Positions 15,852-23,659 of a stretch of 41,585 nucleotides of DNA are shown here, piece by piece. Position 1 is the stretch's first letter, and each line of letters begins with the position of its first letter. Position numbers and translations under genes: made by a program. The notes beneath the pieces were generated by a model, which made no database searches, was not told where the DNA came from, and saw only the letters and a list, made by a program, of their open reading frames with translations. Source of the stretch: Planctomycetota bacterium (GTDB taxonomy: Bacteria > Planctomycetota > Phycisphaerae > Phycisphaerales > SM1A02); contig JAQBZO010000016.1 of NCBI GenBank assembly GCA_027622195.1, forward strand, positions 1 through 41,585. The letters are read 5' to 3'.

Positions 15852-17165
15852 TTAGTTCCATCGCAGGAGCACGAAGATGAGGTTCGCGAGCAGCGAGCCA
15901 ATCAACAGGACTCCAACCACAATGCCAGTGGTGGACGAAAACAGTCCTGAAGAGTGATCAAACGATGGGATCACACTCGGCTCGTGGGAGTCGCCTTGTG
16001 GAGTAGCGGTCAGATCTGGAGCCTTCCTCGCGTACTTCGTCGGAGCTCCAGCGAGCGCGAGGTCGACATCCTCGACCACTTCCTGCGCCGTTGAATACCG
16101 GTCACTGGTTTTCTTCTGCATCATCATCTCGACGATTTCTGCAGTGGACTGAGAAATGTTTGGAACGAGATGGTCGACTGGAATGGCGTGCGCGACGATG
16201 TGCTTGCGCATGACATCGCGTCCGGTTCCCCCCTCAAACGGCACGCGTCCAGTCAGCATGTGATACATCGTGCAACCAAGACTGTAGAGATCCGTCTGGC
16301 TTCCGACCTCTTTTCCGATGGCTTGTTCTGGGCTGATGTAGAGCGGTGTGCCGAGTGCCTTCCCAGTCTCTTGAGCGATGCGCGTTTCATCCGAAATGCT
16401 CCGCGCGAGACCAAGGTCGGCGAGTTTGGCTATGCCTTCCTGCCGAGTGAGCATGATGTTCTTCGGCTTCACATCACGATGGATGAATCCGCGTGAATGA
16501 GCATGGGCGAGGGCGAGGGCGATTTGTCGGATGATGCGAAGCGTGTCCTCTTCGGGGATGCGCTTCTCTTTGACGAGTCGATCGTAGACCGTTCCACCAT
16601 CGACATACTCCATGACGATGAAGTTGACTTCATTCGCCTGTCCTGCTTCGATGATGCCGACAATGTGAGGATGGTTGAGTTTGGCTGCGGCGCGCGCTTC
16701 TTGTTGAAGCAGTTCGATGTAACTCGGTTCAGCGGTGTATTTCGCCGAGAGCACTTTGATCGCCACAGCGCGTTGAATGCTGAGTTGCGTGGCGTGATAG
16801 ACGGCGCCCATCGCTCCCGACCCCAGTCGTTCGTGGATGTGGTACCCAGGAATATGAAGATCGCCCTGAGGCTTCGCTGCCACGTTACGCAGACGTGACA
16901 CTTGCCTCGCGGTCACAACGCCCTTCGAGATCAGTATTTCTTCGAGCGAATGAATTCGGCCAGACTCAGCGAGTTTCGACCGAATACTCGCGCATGCGTT
17001 GATCTCTTCGTTGGTCGCGAGTCCTTTCTCAACGAGGAGTCGAGAAATCATGCTGTCACCAGCAGAACTCTCGCCCACCATCGCCCCGAGGTCTTGGGCG
17101 ACTGGTTGGGGGGGATCACGATGCGGCTCTTGAGAAGCCGGATTGTTGCCTTGTGTCGGAGTCAT
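15852..17165 (-). CDS. Membrane-anchored serine/threonine protein kinase (Hanks type)
   Basis: The 437-residue protein has a Pro/Gln-rich N-terminus and a small helical domain (about 38-95: SRLLVEKGLATNEEINA, LEEILISKGVVTARQVSRL) that resembles the repeats at the N-terminus of GspE/PilB ATPases. A complete kinase domain runs from about 108 to 375, and one membrane helix lies at the C-terminus (about 410-434). Kinase motifs are RLGSGAMGAVYHA, VAIKVL (Lys137), Glu156, HRDVKPKN (Asp231), ADLGLAR (Asp250, DLG replacing DFG), GTPLYISPEQA and DLYSLGCTMYHMLTG, so it should be active. The kinase would face the cytoplasm with almost nothing outside, unlike PASTA kinases. The gene is divergent from maf with a 30-base gap. 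Substrates are unknown. Confidence 0.93.
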   Translation of the reverse strand: MTPTQGNNPASQEPHRDPPQPVAQDLGAMVGESSAGDSMISRLLVEKGLATNEEINACASIRSKLAESGRIHSLEEILISKGVVTARQVSRLRNVAAKPQGDLHIPGYHIHERLGSGAMGAVYHATQLSIQRAVAIKVLSAKYTAEPSYIELLQQEARAAAKLNHPHIVGIIEAGQANEVNFIVMEYVDGGTVYDRLVKEKRIPEEDTLRIIRQIALALAHAHSRGFIHRDVKPKNIMLTRQEGIAKLADLGLARSISDETRIAQETGKALGTPLYISPEQAIGKEVGSQTDLYSLGCTMYHMLTGRVPFEGGTGRDVMRKHIVAHAIPVDHLVPNISQSTAEIVEMMMQKKTSDRYSTAQEVVEDVDLALAGAPTKYARKAPDLTATPQGDSHEPSVIPSFDHSSGLFSSTTGIVVGVLLIGSLLANLIFVLLRWN

Positions 17166-17195
17166 CTCGGAGACGCCTTTATACTCGCACGCGCT

Positions 17196-17789
17196 GTGGC
17201 TATCGAAACCGCTCGTTCCGTGTCGCGCTCATTGATCCTCGCGAGTGGATCCGCTCGGCGGGTTTTGCTGCTGCGGGAAGCAGGATTTTCATTTGTGGTC
17301 CGTCCCGCCCCGATCGACGATGCGACCCTCAGAGTGGACCTTCCTCCATGCGAATTGGTCACTTTTTTGGCGCACTACAAGGCCGCCCAGGTGGCTTGCT
17401 CGGCCGAAGAAATTGTTCTTGCGGCGGACACCTTGTGCCTTGTGAAGGATCGCGTCCTTGGAAAACCGAAGGACATCCATTCGGCTCGTGAGATGATTTC
17501 TTCGCTCGAGGGGATCTCACACGAAGTGGTGACGGGGATCGCCATCAAGTCCGCTCGCTCGGTGAATTGCTGGTTCGATTCCGCAACGGTCACCCTCGGT
17601 CGGCTCAGCGATGCGCAGCGTGAGTCGTACCTCGCGTCCCAACTGTGGCGAGGCAAGGCGGGGGGATACAACTACGCTGAGCAAGTGGAGGCAGGTTGGC
17701 CGCTCACATGCGATGGAGATCCAACCACAGTGATGGGACTACCAATGCGGTTGCTCTCCCGCGAGTTGAAACAGCGTCTCGAGGAATGA
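17196..17789 (+). CDS. maf: Maf-family nucleotide pyrophosphatase
   Basis: Maf proteins hydrolyse nucleoside triphosphates, including modified ones such as m5UTP or dTTP/UTP, and were first linked to septum formation. The 197-residue product shows LILASGSARRVLLLREAGF at the N-terminus, the catalytic-loop region VLAADTLC, LGKPKDIHSA, HEVVTGIAI, WRGKAGGYNYAEQ and TVMGLPMRLL. The usual GKAGAYGIQ motif is altered here to GKAGGYNYAEQ. The start is uncertain: GTG at 17196 and GTG at 17220 are both in frame, neither with a good ribosome-binding site. A TATACT sequence (17181-17186) lies just upstream, so the messenger may have a very short leader. Its stop overlaps the lpxK start. Confidence 0.88.
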   Translation: MAIETARSVSRSLILASGSARRVLLLREAGFSFVVRPAPIDDATLRVDLPPCELVTFLAHYKAAQVACSAEEIVLAADTLCLVKDRVLGKPKDIHSAREMISSLEGISHEVVTGIAIKSARSVNCWFDSATVTLGRLSDAQRESYLASQLWRGKAGGYNYAEQVEAGWPLTCDGDPTTVMGLPMRLLSRELKQRLEE

Positions 17790-18817
17790 TGAGTTCGAAT
17801 GGACCACTGCCAGCATGGACGAACGTAGTGACTGTTCCGCTGTCGATCCTGTATGGATCCATCGTTGACGCAACGCTTGACATGCGAGCACGTCGTGCCG
17901 CGCGGCTTCCTCGCCCGACGATTTCGATCGGCAACATCTCGTCTGGCGGAACGGGCAAGTCTCCAGTCGTGCGCGATATCGCACGGCGACTTGTCGCACT
18001 TGGATCTCATCCACTCATAGTGACTCGCGGATACCGAGCGCGCGCGGGGGAAGTCGGCGACGAAACAATCGAACATCGTGCTGCACTTCCTGGAGTACCC
18101 GTCGTCGAAGGAGTCAACCGCGCCCTCGCAGTTCGAAAGTTTTTTGACGAGGGAGGCGTGGCTGACTGCATCATCCTCGACGATGGTTTTCAGCGTCGAG
18201 ACATCGTTCGCGACCTCGACATTGTTGTCGTCCCTGATATAGATCGAGACGATCAAAGATTGCCTCGTGGTTTTCTTCGGGAAATGCCTTCCGCTCTCGA
18301 TCGTGCTCATCTCATCCTTCGCCCTCTCGATGGACAATCCCCAGTCCAATGGGAATCAAGAGTCCCCTCCGACTGTTTCTCAAAGGTGTGGACGGATCTG
18401 CGCGTGTACGACGGGGGCAGGGAACGAACCGAACCGACATCCTTCCTGCAAGGGAAGAAAGTGGCACTGTGGGCGGGAATTGGAAGGGTTTCTCCATTTC
18501 GAGCGATGGTGGAAGACGCCGGCGCGAAAATTGTCAGCGCTCCTTGCTTGAGAGACCATGTTCGGTACACTTCTCGATGGCTCACTGCGCAGTGCGAGTC
18601 ACTTCAGATAGCGGACGTGCAGTGTGTCGTCGCAACAGAGAAGGATTGGGGGAAGATTTCGCGGTGCTCATTCGCATCGTCGTTGTCCTTTGTACGTCCG
18701 CAGTTGACACTTGATTGGAGTCAGAGCAGCGGGGAACTCGATTGCGCGCTTCGTCTTTTTTCAACAGCGATTGGGGATGTTTTGCGGAACTCTGGTGGAT
18801 CGTTCGAGTCCGCTTGA
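17786..18817 (+). CDS. lpxK: Tetraacyldisaccharide 4'-kinase
   Basis: LpxK phosphorylates the 4' position of the lipid A disaccharide at the inner membrane. The product (343 residues) has a short N-terminal amphipathic/membrane segment (about 12-28), a Walker A loop SSGGTGKSP (Lys58), the LpxK signature DDGFQRRDIVRDLDIVVV and RLPRGFLREMPSAL, and the C-terminal GIGRVSPFRAMVEDAGA and DWGKI elements. Length and motif order are normal. The ATG overlaps the maf stop (ATGA); a second ATG follows at once and is equally possible. It implies lipid A synthesis, as expected for a planctomycete with an outer membrane. Confidence 0.93.
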   Translation: MMSSNGPLPAWTNVVTVPLSILYGSIVDATLDMRARRAARLPRPTISIGNISSGGTGKSPVVRDIARRLVALGSHPLIVTRGYRARAGEVGDETIEHRAALPGVPVVEGVNRALAVRKFFDEGGVADCIILDDGFQRRDIVRDLDIVVVPDIDRDDQRLPRGFLREMPSALDRAHLILRPLDGQSPVQWESRVPSDCFSKVWTDLRVYDGGRERTEPTSFLQGKKVALWAGIGRVSPFRAMVEDAGAKIVSAPCLRDHVRYTSRWLTAQCESLQIADVQCVVATEKDWGKISRCSFASSLSFVRPQLTLDWSQSSGELDCALRLFSTAIGDVLRNSGGSFESA

Positions 18818-18843
18818 CTTCGCAATCAGATGTGGCACATACT
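18814..18843 (+). promoter_or_regulatory. Candidate promoter for the HU-like gene and dnaB
   Basis: TTGACT and CATACT are separated by 18 bases, starting inside the lpxK stop region and lying about 50 bases before the HU-like start codon. The -35 matches at five of six positions and the -10 at four of six. Confidence 0.45.
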
Positions 18844-18892
18844 CTCTATCTGATCACCTGTGGGCGGGTGAGTTCAATCTCGAGACTCAGCA

Positions 18893-19219
18893 ATGGCAAC
18901 AACAACAAAAAAACTCCTCGTCGACCGCATCGCTGACAAGACTGGTCTTCGTCGCGCTGATGTGCGGGAAACCATTCAGCAGTTTCTTGACGAGATTGTG
19001 AATGATCTTGCTCGAGGCAATCGACTCGAGTTCCGTGATTTCGGAGTTTTTGAAATCAAATCGAGAGCTGCGCGCGTCGGGCAGAATCCACGCACGCTCG
19101 AGCGCGTGGATGTTCCAGCTCGGAAGGCGGTCCGCTTCAAGCCGGGACGTCTCATGTACGCGGCGTTTGAAAGACCAGCCGCGAAGAAGATCGTTAAGCA
19201 GGCGATAGGCAGTACCTAA
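18893..19219 (+). CDS. HU/IHF-family DNA-binding protein
   Basis: This is a nucleoid-associated protein that bends DNA as a dimer. The 108-residue product has the N-terminal helical dimer region (KKLLVDRIADKTGL, VRETIQQFLDEIVNDL), the beta-arm core RLEFRDFGVFEIKSRAARVGQNPRT and KAVRFKPGRLM. A C-terminal extension of about 15 basic residues goes beyond the usual 90. The arm shows QNPRT where HU has the conserved RNPQT, the Asn-Pro at the tip being the intercalating proline. It sits two bases ahead of dnaB, suggesting co-expression with replication. Confidence 0.94.
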   Translation: MATTTKKLLVDRIADKTGLRRADVRETIQQFLDEIVNDLARGNRLEFRDFGVFEIKSRAARVGQNPRTLERVDVPARKAVRFKPGRLMYAAFERPAAKKIVKQAIGST

Positions 19220-19221
19220 TC

Positions 19222-20706
19222 TTGGCCCGCAAGCCCGACAGTCAAGAACGGGCACGACGCCTCGTGCTTGTGCGCGAAAGTGTGTCGCGACTGTCCACTG
19301 CACTTCCGCCCAACGCGGTGGAGGCGGAGTGCGCACTGCTCGGATCAATCATCCTTGAGCCGAGATGTCTGGGTGACGTACTTCAAATCGTTCGCAGCCC
19401 AGAGGACTTCTATAAGCCCGCTCATCAAGTGGTGTATGCGGCGCTCCTTGCTTTGCACGAGATTCAACCTCAAGTCGAATTGGTCGCCTTGCAACAACTG
19501 CTCTTGGACAAGGGGCAGCTCGAGGGTATCGGTGGGCTTCAATTTCTTCTCGAACTCGCTGAAGCGGTGCCGAGTGCGGTCAACGCGCAGGAGTATGCAC
19601 GCGCCGTGCGCGATAAGGCTGTCCTTCGTCGATTGATCGATGCATCCGCAGAGACGATTGATGATGCGTTCTCGCGGTCCCATGATGCGAATTCAGTTCT
19701 TGAAGAAGCAGAGTCAAAAATCTTTGCGATCGCCCAGTCTCGCGAACATACGCAGGCTTCTGATTTGCAGACGCTCCTGCATGAAACGATGACGATGATT
19801 GAGAACGCCGACGGTCGCGCGATGGGCGGTGTGCCCAGCGGATTCGACGATCTCGACACCATTTTGAATGGACTTCACCGTGGTGAGGTGATCATTTTGG
19901 CGGCGCGCCCATCGATGGGAAAGACAGCGTTGGCGCTCAACATGATGGAGCATGTGTCGCTCGCCGGGACTCCTTGCGCGATTTTTAGCCTCGAAATGGG
20001 ACGCCAACAACTCGCGCAGCGCATGCTCTGTGCGAGAAGCGGCGTGGATAGCCAGCGGGTTCGAAAAGGACAGTTGCGTCGCGAAGACAACACCGCCCTT
20101 CAGGCAGCGTGTGACCAACTTTCGCGATCGAAGATTTGGGTCGATGACACGCCGGGAATGACGCTCCTGCAAATGCGCAGCAAAGCGCGCCGACTGTGTG
20201 ATCAACATCAGATTGGCGCCGTCTTCATTGACTACCTCCAATTGATGTCGACGGGGGCGAGGACTGAGAGCCGTCAGGTTGAGGTGAGTGAGATTTCTCG
20301 CGGCATCAAGGCGATGGCAAGAGAACTGAATGTCCCCGTGGTGTGTTTGAGTCAGCTCAACCGCGCTGTGGAAGGACGCACTGGTAATAGGCCGCGCATC
20401 AGTGATCTTCGTGAATCAGGTTCGATTGAACAGGACGCCGACGTGGTCATGATGCTTCACCGTGAGGACTACTACCACGCGGGAGAAGAGCAATGGGCGC
20501 AAGAAAACGCCGCCAAGGTCGGCACCGCCGAACTCATCATCGCGAAGCAGCGCAATGGTCCCACTGGGACTGTTTCATTGGTATGGGATCGCAGCACGAC
20601 TGCATTTCGTAGTTACGCGGCGCGTTCGATGGCTGAGGGAGTCGAATACCGCCGTTCCGATAGTGCCGTCCACGCCGCGATGGATTCATACGACTTGCCG
20701 ACTTAG
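19222..20706 (+). CDS. dnaB: Replicative DNA helicase DnaB
   Basis: DnaB is the hexameric 5'-3' helicase that unwinds DNA at the replication fork and binds DnaG. The 494-residue product has the N-terminal helical domain (PPNAVEAECALLGSIIL through EYARAVRDKAVLRRLI) and a RecA-like domain with GGVPSGFDDLDTILNGL, Walker A ARPSMGKT (229-236), Walker B VFIDYLQLM and the RESGSIEQDADVVMMLHRE block. No intein is present. The assigned TTG start lies two bases after the HU-like stop; a GTG 16 codons further in (LVLV^RES) is an alternative that would still keep the whole conserved part. The C-terminus has a short non-conserved tail. Confidence 0.94.
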   Translation: MARKPDSQERARRLVLVRESVSRLSTALPPNAVEAECALLGSIILEPRCLGDVLQIVRSPEDFYKPAHQVVYAALLALHEIQPQVELVALQQLLLDKGQLEGIGGLQFLLELAEAVPSAVNAQEYARAVRDKAVLRRLIDASAETIDDAFSRSHDANSVLEEAESKIFAIAQSREHTQASDLQTLLHETMTMIENADGRAMGGVPSGFDDLDTILNGLHRGEVIILAARPSMGKTALALNMMEHVSLAGTPCAIFSLEMGRQQLAQRMLCARSGVDSQRVRKGQLRREDNTALQAACDQLSRSKIWVDDTPGMTLLQMRSKARRLCDQHQIGAVFIDYLQLMSTGARTESRQVEVSEISRGIKAMARELNVPVVCLSQLNRAVEGRTGNRPRISDLRESGSIEQDADVVMMLHREDYYHAGEEQWAQENAAKVGTAELIIAKQRNGPTGTVSLVWDRSTTAFRSYAARSMAEGVEYRRSDSAVHAAMDSYDLPT

Positions 20707-20750
20707 CGATTCGACCCGAGTCGTTTCCCCAACGGTTCTACACTTCCGTT

Positions 20751-21326
20751 GTGGATGATTCACACGAGACCATCGACCATCACGTTGTGCGTGCCGCAGC
20801 GGCTGGTGATTCGTTGGCGTGGGAAAGAATCGTCCACGAGTATGTGCCTCGATTGATCGGTTTTTGTCGGAGCAAAGGGCTGTCCCCCGAGAATGCAGAG
20901 GAGATTGCGCAATCGACGATGGTGCGCGTTGTGGCTCATTTGGGCGCCTACGCCGAGCGGGGTCGATTCGAGCCGTGGCTCTTTCGTATCGCGCTCAACC
21001 TCATTGTGGACGAGGGAAGGCGGGCTAGGCGGCATGCCACACCCACCGATCCAGAACAGTTGATCGCTTTTGCGGGGGGTGATTCCAGCGTGCACGAGGG
21101 AAGCATCCGTGAAGAGGTGGATGAAGCGCGCCTAGACCGCGCCCTTGACGCGCTGACCGATGCCGAGCGCACCGTGCTCGACCTGCGTTACGGAGGTGGA
21201 CTCGGTTTTCGTGCCATTGCCGACGTCCTTGACGAGCCCATGGGAACGCTTCTTGCCCGTCACCACCGCGCCCTCGGAAAGCTGCGAGATCACCTCGGTT
21301 TGCCCGAGAAAGGGGAGGAATCTTGA
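20751..21326 (+). CDS. ECF-type RNA polymerase sigma factor
   Basis: This is an alternative sigma factor of the sigma-70 family with only regions 2 and 4. The 191-residue product has region 2 (WERIVHEYVPRLIGFCRSKG, ENAEEIAQSTMVRVVAHL, FEPWLFRIALNLIVDEGRR) and region 4 (LDALTDAERTVLDLRYGGGL, FRAIADVLDEPMGTLLARHHRALGKLRDHL). The start is GTG with no clear ribosome-binding site. Two small membrane-protein genes follow, an arrangement typical of sigma/anti-sigma modules. Its target promoters cannot be read from the window. Confidence 0.9.
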   Translation: MDDSHETIDHHVVRAAAAGDSLAWERIVHEYVPRLIGFCRSKGLSPENAEEIAQSTMVRVVAHLGAYAERGRFEPWLFRIALNLIVDEGRRARRHATPTDPEQLIAFAGGDSSVHEGSIREEVDEARLDRALDALTDAERTVLDLRYGGGLGFRAIADVLDEPMGTLLARHHRALGKLRDHLGLPEKGEES

Positions 21327-21349
21327 GCCAATCTGTATGGTCCTATAAC
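21323..21349 (+). promoter_or_regulatory. Candidate promoter upstream of the putative anti-sigma gene
   Basis: TTGAGC and TATAAC (five of six to the -10 consensus) are 15 bases apart, in the 128-base gap after the sigma-factor gene. The spacing is short. The ten bases GTCCTATAAC recur upstream of the acyl-CoA carboxylase gene (5346-5355). Confidence 0.28.
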
Positions 21350-21454
21350 ACTCGCCCCGATGATCCTTTTCAATTGCCACCTCGATTGCCCGTGGTTCTC
21401 GCAATCAGACGATCCGACTTCCGTTCTTCCTCTCGAGACTGAAAGGTCTTTTCA

Positions 21455-21940
21455 ATGTCAGCATCGAACTCATCGAATCATCAATCGGACGAGCCTTCGC
21501 GAGAGCAAGACCTATTGAAGCGAGCACTCTTGACGCGAGGCGCACGATTGCGAGCCAATCAACGCGAGGCATCAGCACGCATCATCGACGCGACCGCCGA
21601 TGCATTCGCGCAGCGGGCGCAACGAGTTCGTGTTCGAAGCAATTGGGGACGAGGTCGAATGTCTCTTGCAGCGAGCCTCGGGCTTGTCGCTGGATTGTGG
21701 TGGATTTCTCAACAGTCCAGTACAACCATTGCGCCGACTGATCCAACCGAAACAATCGTTCTCAACACGCTCGAAGATTCAGAGACGGATGACCTTCTCG
21801 CAACATTGCTTGCGGGATCCGATGCCGTTGCAGCGAATGCTGGATTACATGATGGTCTTCCGCTCGTTCTTGAAACCGAACTTGGGGACCTTCACACAGA
21901 AGTCGTCGCCATTCTCGCCTTGAGTGGAGGCGCACGGTGA
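21455..21940 (+). CDS. Single-pass membrane protein, candidate anti-sigma factor
   Basis: The 161-residue product is not recognised by family. It has a hydrophilic, Arg/Glu/Ala-rich helical N-terminal part of about 70 residues, one membrane helix (about 70-87, MSLAASLGLVAGLWW) and an acidic C-terminal part (TETIVLNTLEDSETDD) expected outside. This layout, directly after an ECF sigma gene, fits an anti-sigma factor with a cytoplasmic sigma-binding end. No zinc-binding HxxxCxxC motif is present, so it is not a ZAS-type anti-sigma. AAAGG lies 8 bases before the ATG. The next gene overlaps its stop as GTGA. Confidence 0.72.
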   Translation: MSASNSSNHQSDEPSREQDLLKRALLTRGARLRANQREASARIIDATADAFAQRAQRVRVRSNWGRGRMSLAASLGLVAGLWWISQQSSTTIAPTDPTETIVLNTLEDSETDDLLATLLAGSDAVAANAGLHDGLPLVLETELGDLHTEVVAILALSGGAR

Positions 21941-22629
21941 ACCGACTTTCCTTCCAACAAGGACTCGCGCTGATCGCCATCATCGGATGCGGGTTTGCCG
22001 CGGGCGTCACATTCCAAGGGTCGTCGCCCGATGCTTCCGCATCAGAAACAACCGGGGTCGAAGGGTCAGGCGATGACCAGACACAATCGACGAATCATCG
22101 GCGTGGACCGACGGACGAGGAAATCATCGCCGTCGCGCGCGACATTTCTCCAGATTGGGGACGCGATCTCGAAGCGACCTTGAAGGCGGATCCCGTTGCA
22201 TTTCGAGCGGCAACGCGCGAAGGTGCGCGGCGACTTCGCGCTCTCGCGATCTTGCGTGACCGAAGACCTGAGGTGTACCGATTGCGCATCGACGAACTTC
22301 GGCTCAATCAAGAGGTCCGTGAACTCGGCATCGTCTGTGCGACTCAGTTTGCCATAGGTGGACCCGAAACCGCTGCGACCATGAGAGCACAGCTCAACCT
22401 TTTGGCGACCCGACTCGTTGATGCGAATCTTCGTGCACGAGCCCTTGAACTTTCGGAACTCGATGGCGTCGTGCGGGAACTCCGCGCCGCACTCGAAGTC
22501 GACGCCGTTGCTCGGCTCGAAACTGCTTCGGTAATCGCTGAAGCGCTCGTTCGTGGAGACGAGATGCCCGCGCTCGGAGGACGAGGTCCGCTGGACGAGC
22601 CGCGCCCAACAGGCGATCATGCTCCATAG
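21937..22629 (+). CDS. Membrane-anchored helical periplasmic protein of unknown function
   Basis: The 230-residue product starts at a GTG that overlaps the previous stop. It has an N-terminal membrane helix or signal (about 8-27), a low-complexity acidic/Ser stretch, then about 150 residues of charged, apparently all-helical sequence (EEIIAVARDISPDWGRDLEA, RLRALAILRDRRPEVYRLRI, RARALELSELDGVVRELRAAL). The order sigma factor, membrane protein, helical periplasmic protein recalls sensor modules such as CnrH/CnrY/CnrX, but no metal-binding His/Met cluster is seen, so the analogy is only structural. Its stop overlaps the start of the first transporter permease (TAGTG), tying the module to the transporter. 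Confidence 0.72.
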   Translation: MNRLSFQQGLALIAIIGCGFAAGVTFQGSSPDASASETTGVEGSGDDQTQSTNHRRGPTDEEIIAVARDISPDWGRDLEATLKADPVAFRAATREGARRLRALAILRDRRPEVYRLRIDELRLNQEVRELGIVCATQFAIGGPETAATMRAQLNLLATRLVDANLRARALELSELDGVVRELRAALEVDAVARLETASVIAEALVRGDEMPALGGRGPLDEPRPTGDHAP

Positions 22630-23582
22630 TGAGTGATTCGAGTCCATCGCCGCCGCGCCGCTCTGCATCATCGCGTCCACTCGGAATCGCGGGTCGTGTG
22701 GGTGCATTGGCACTCCTTTGCATCGCCGCGCTCTGTTTTGGATCACTTCCCTGGACCCTCGCACGAATGGACGATGGAACCGGAATCGCCGTGCGACGAT
22801 ACGAAGCGATTGATCTTCAAAGCGCGATGCAACCACCATCCGCGGTCCATGTGTTGGGCACCGACCGATTCGGTCGTGATCTTCTCGCTCGTTGTTTGCT
22901 CGGTGGCACGATGAGTTTATCGATCGGGATGAGCGCGGCATTTATCTCCGTTGTGATCGGAACGTTGTACGGTGCGGTGGCTGGGGCTCGAGGAGGATGG
23001 AGCGATTCAATCCTCATGCGAATCGTCGATCTTCTGTACGGCATTCCAACGATTTTGCTCGTCGTACTTCTTGCGGTTGGCGTGAATGGACTCGCCGATC
23101 GCATGCAGGTTGATCGTTCGCCATTCATGACTCGCATGATTGATGTCACGGTGCTCATTGCAGCCATCGGCGGGACGAGTTGGCTCACGATGGCGCGCGT
23201 GGTGCGTGGGCAAGTACTCAGTTTGCGCGCACGTCCATTTATGGAAGCCTGTCGAGCGATTGGAGTGAGTCCGATTCGACAGTTCTCAAGACACCTCTTG
23301 CCGAATCTGGCTGCACCGGTGGCGGTCTACGCGGCGTTGGCTGTGCCAGCGGCGATCTTGTCCGAAAGTTTTCTCTCGTTCCTCGGCATCGGTGTGCGAG
23401 AACCACTTCCCAGTTGGGGCAATCTTGCAGGAGCAGGCCTTTCCGAACTCAATCTCGTCGAGAGTCGATGGTGGATGCTTGTTTGGCCTTGCGCCCTGGT
23501 CGCTTTGACGCTAGTCGCGCTCAATTTTCTTGGAGATGAACTTCGAGAACGATTCGATCCCGCCTCTCGTGGGCGTTCGTAA
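22629..23582 (+). CDS. Peptide-type ABC transporter permease (DppC/OppC-like, short form)
   Basis: The 317-residue inner-membrane protein has a first helix (about 23-45), the HVLGTDRFGRDLLARCLLG motif that marks DppC-type permeases, and five further helices. The ATPase-docking EAA loop reads EACRAIGVSPIRQFSRHLLPN, followed by ILSESFLSFLGIGVREPLPSWG. The start is GTG, overlapping the preceding stop by one base. It is a normal-length DppC protein, but a second and much longer DppC-like permease is encoded downstream. Together with the binding protein, the DppB-like permease and the ATPase it should import peptides or similar solutes; the real substrate is unknown. Confidence 0.88.
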   Translation: MSDSSPSPPRRSASSRPLGIAGRVGALALLCIAALCFGSLPWTLARMDDGTGIAVRRYEAIDLQSAMQPPSAVHVLGTDRFGRDLLARCLLGGTMSLSIGMSAAFISVVIGTLYGAVAGARGGWSDSILMRIVDLLYGIPTILLVVLLAVGVNGLADRMQVDRSPFMTRMIDVTVLIAAIGGTSWLTMARVVRGQVLSLRARPFMEACRAIGVSPIRQFSRHLLPNLAAPVAVYAALAVPAAILSESFLSFLGIGVREPLPSWGNLAGAGLSELNLVESRWWMLVWPCALVALTLVALNFLGDELRERFDPASRGRS

Positions 23583-23631
23583 ATCCATCGCGGTCAGGCG
23601 CGTGACGCATCCCTCAAGTACCCTACGGGAC

Positions 23632-23645
23632 CCGCTCGGGCGGGA
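23632..23645 (+). promoter_or_regulatory. Small hairpin between permease and binding-protein genes
   Basis: CCCGC and GCGGG pair around a TCGG loop, 14 bases before the ATG of the binding-protein gene and just ahead of its AAGGA ribosome-binding site. It might stabilise the downstream mRNA or set relative expression. It is short, and the role is a guess. Confidence 0.3.
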
Positions 23646-23659
23646 GCCAAGGAATTCTC

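Noticed and set aside
22066-22941. Open frame of 291 codons on the minus strand across the helical periplasmic protein and permease genes
   Set aside because: The plus-strand genes are linked by overlapping stop/start codons and the permease is conserved; the antisense product is Arg/Ser/His-rich noise.
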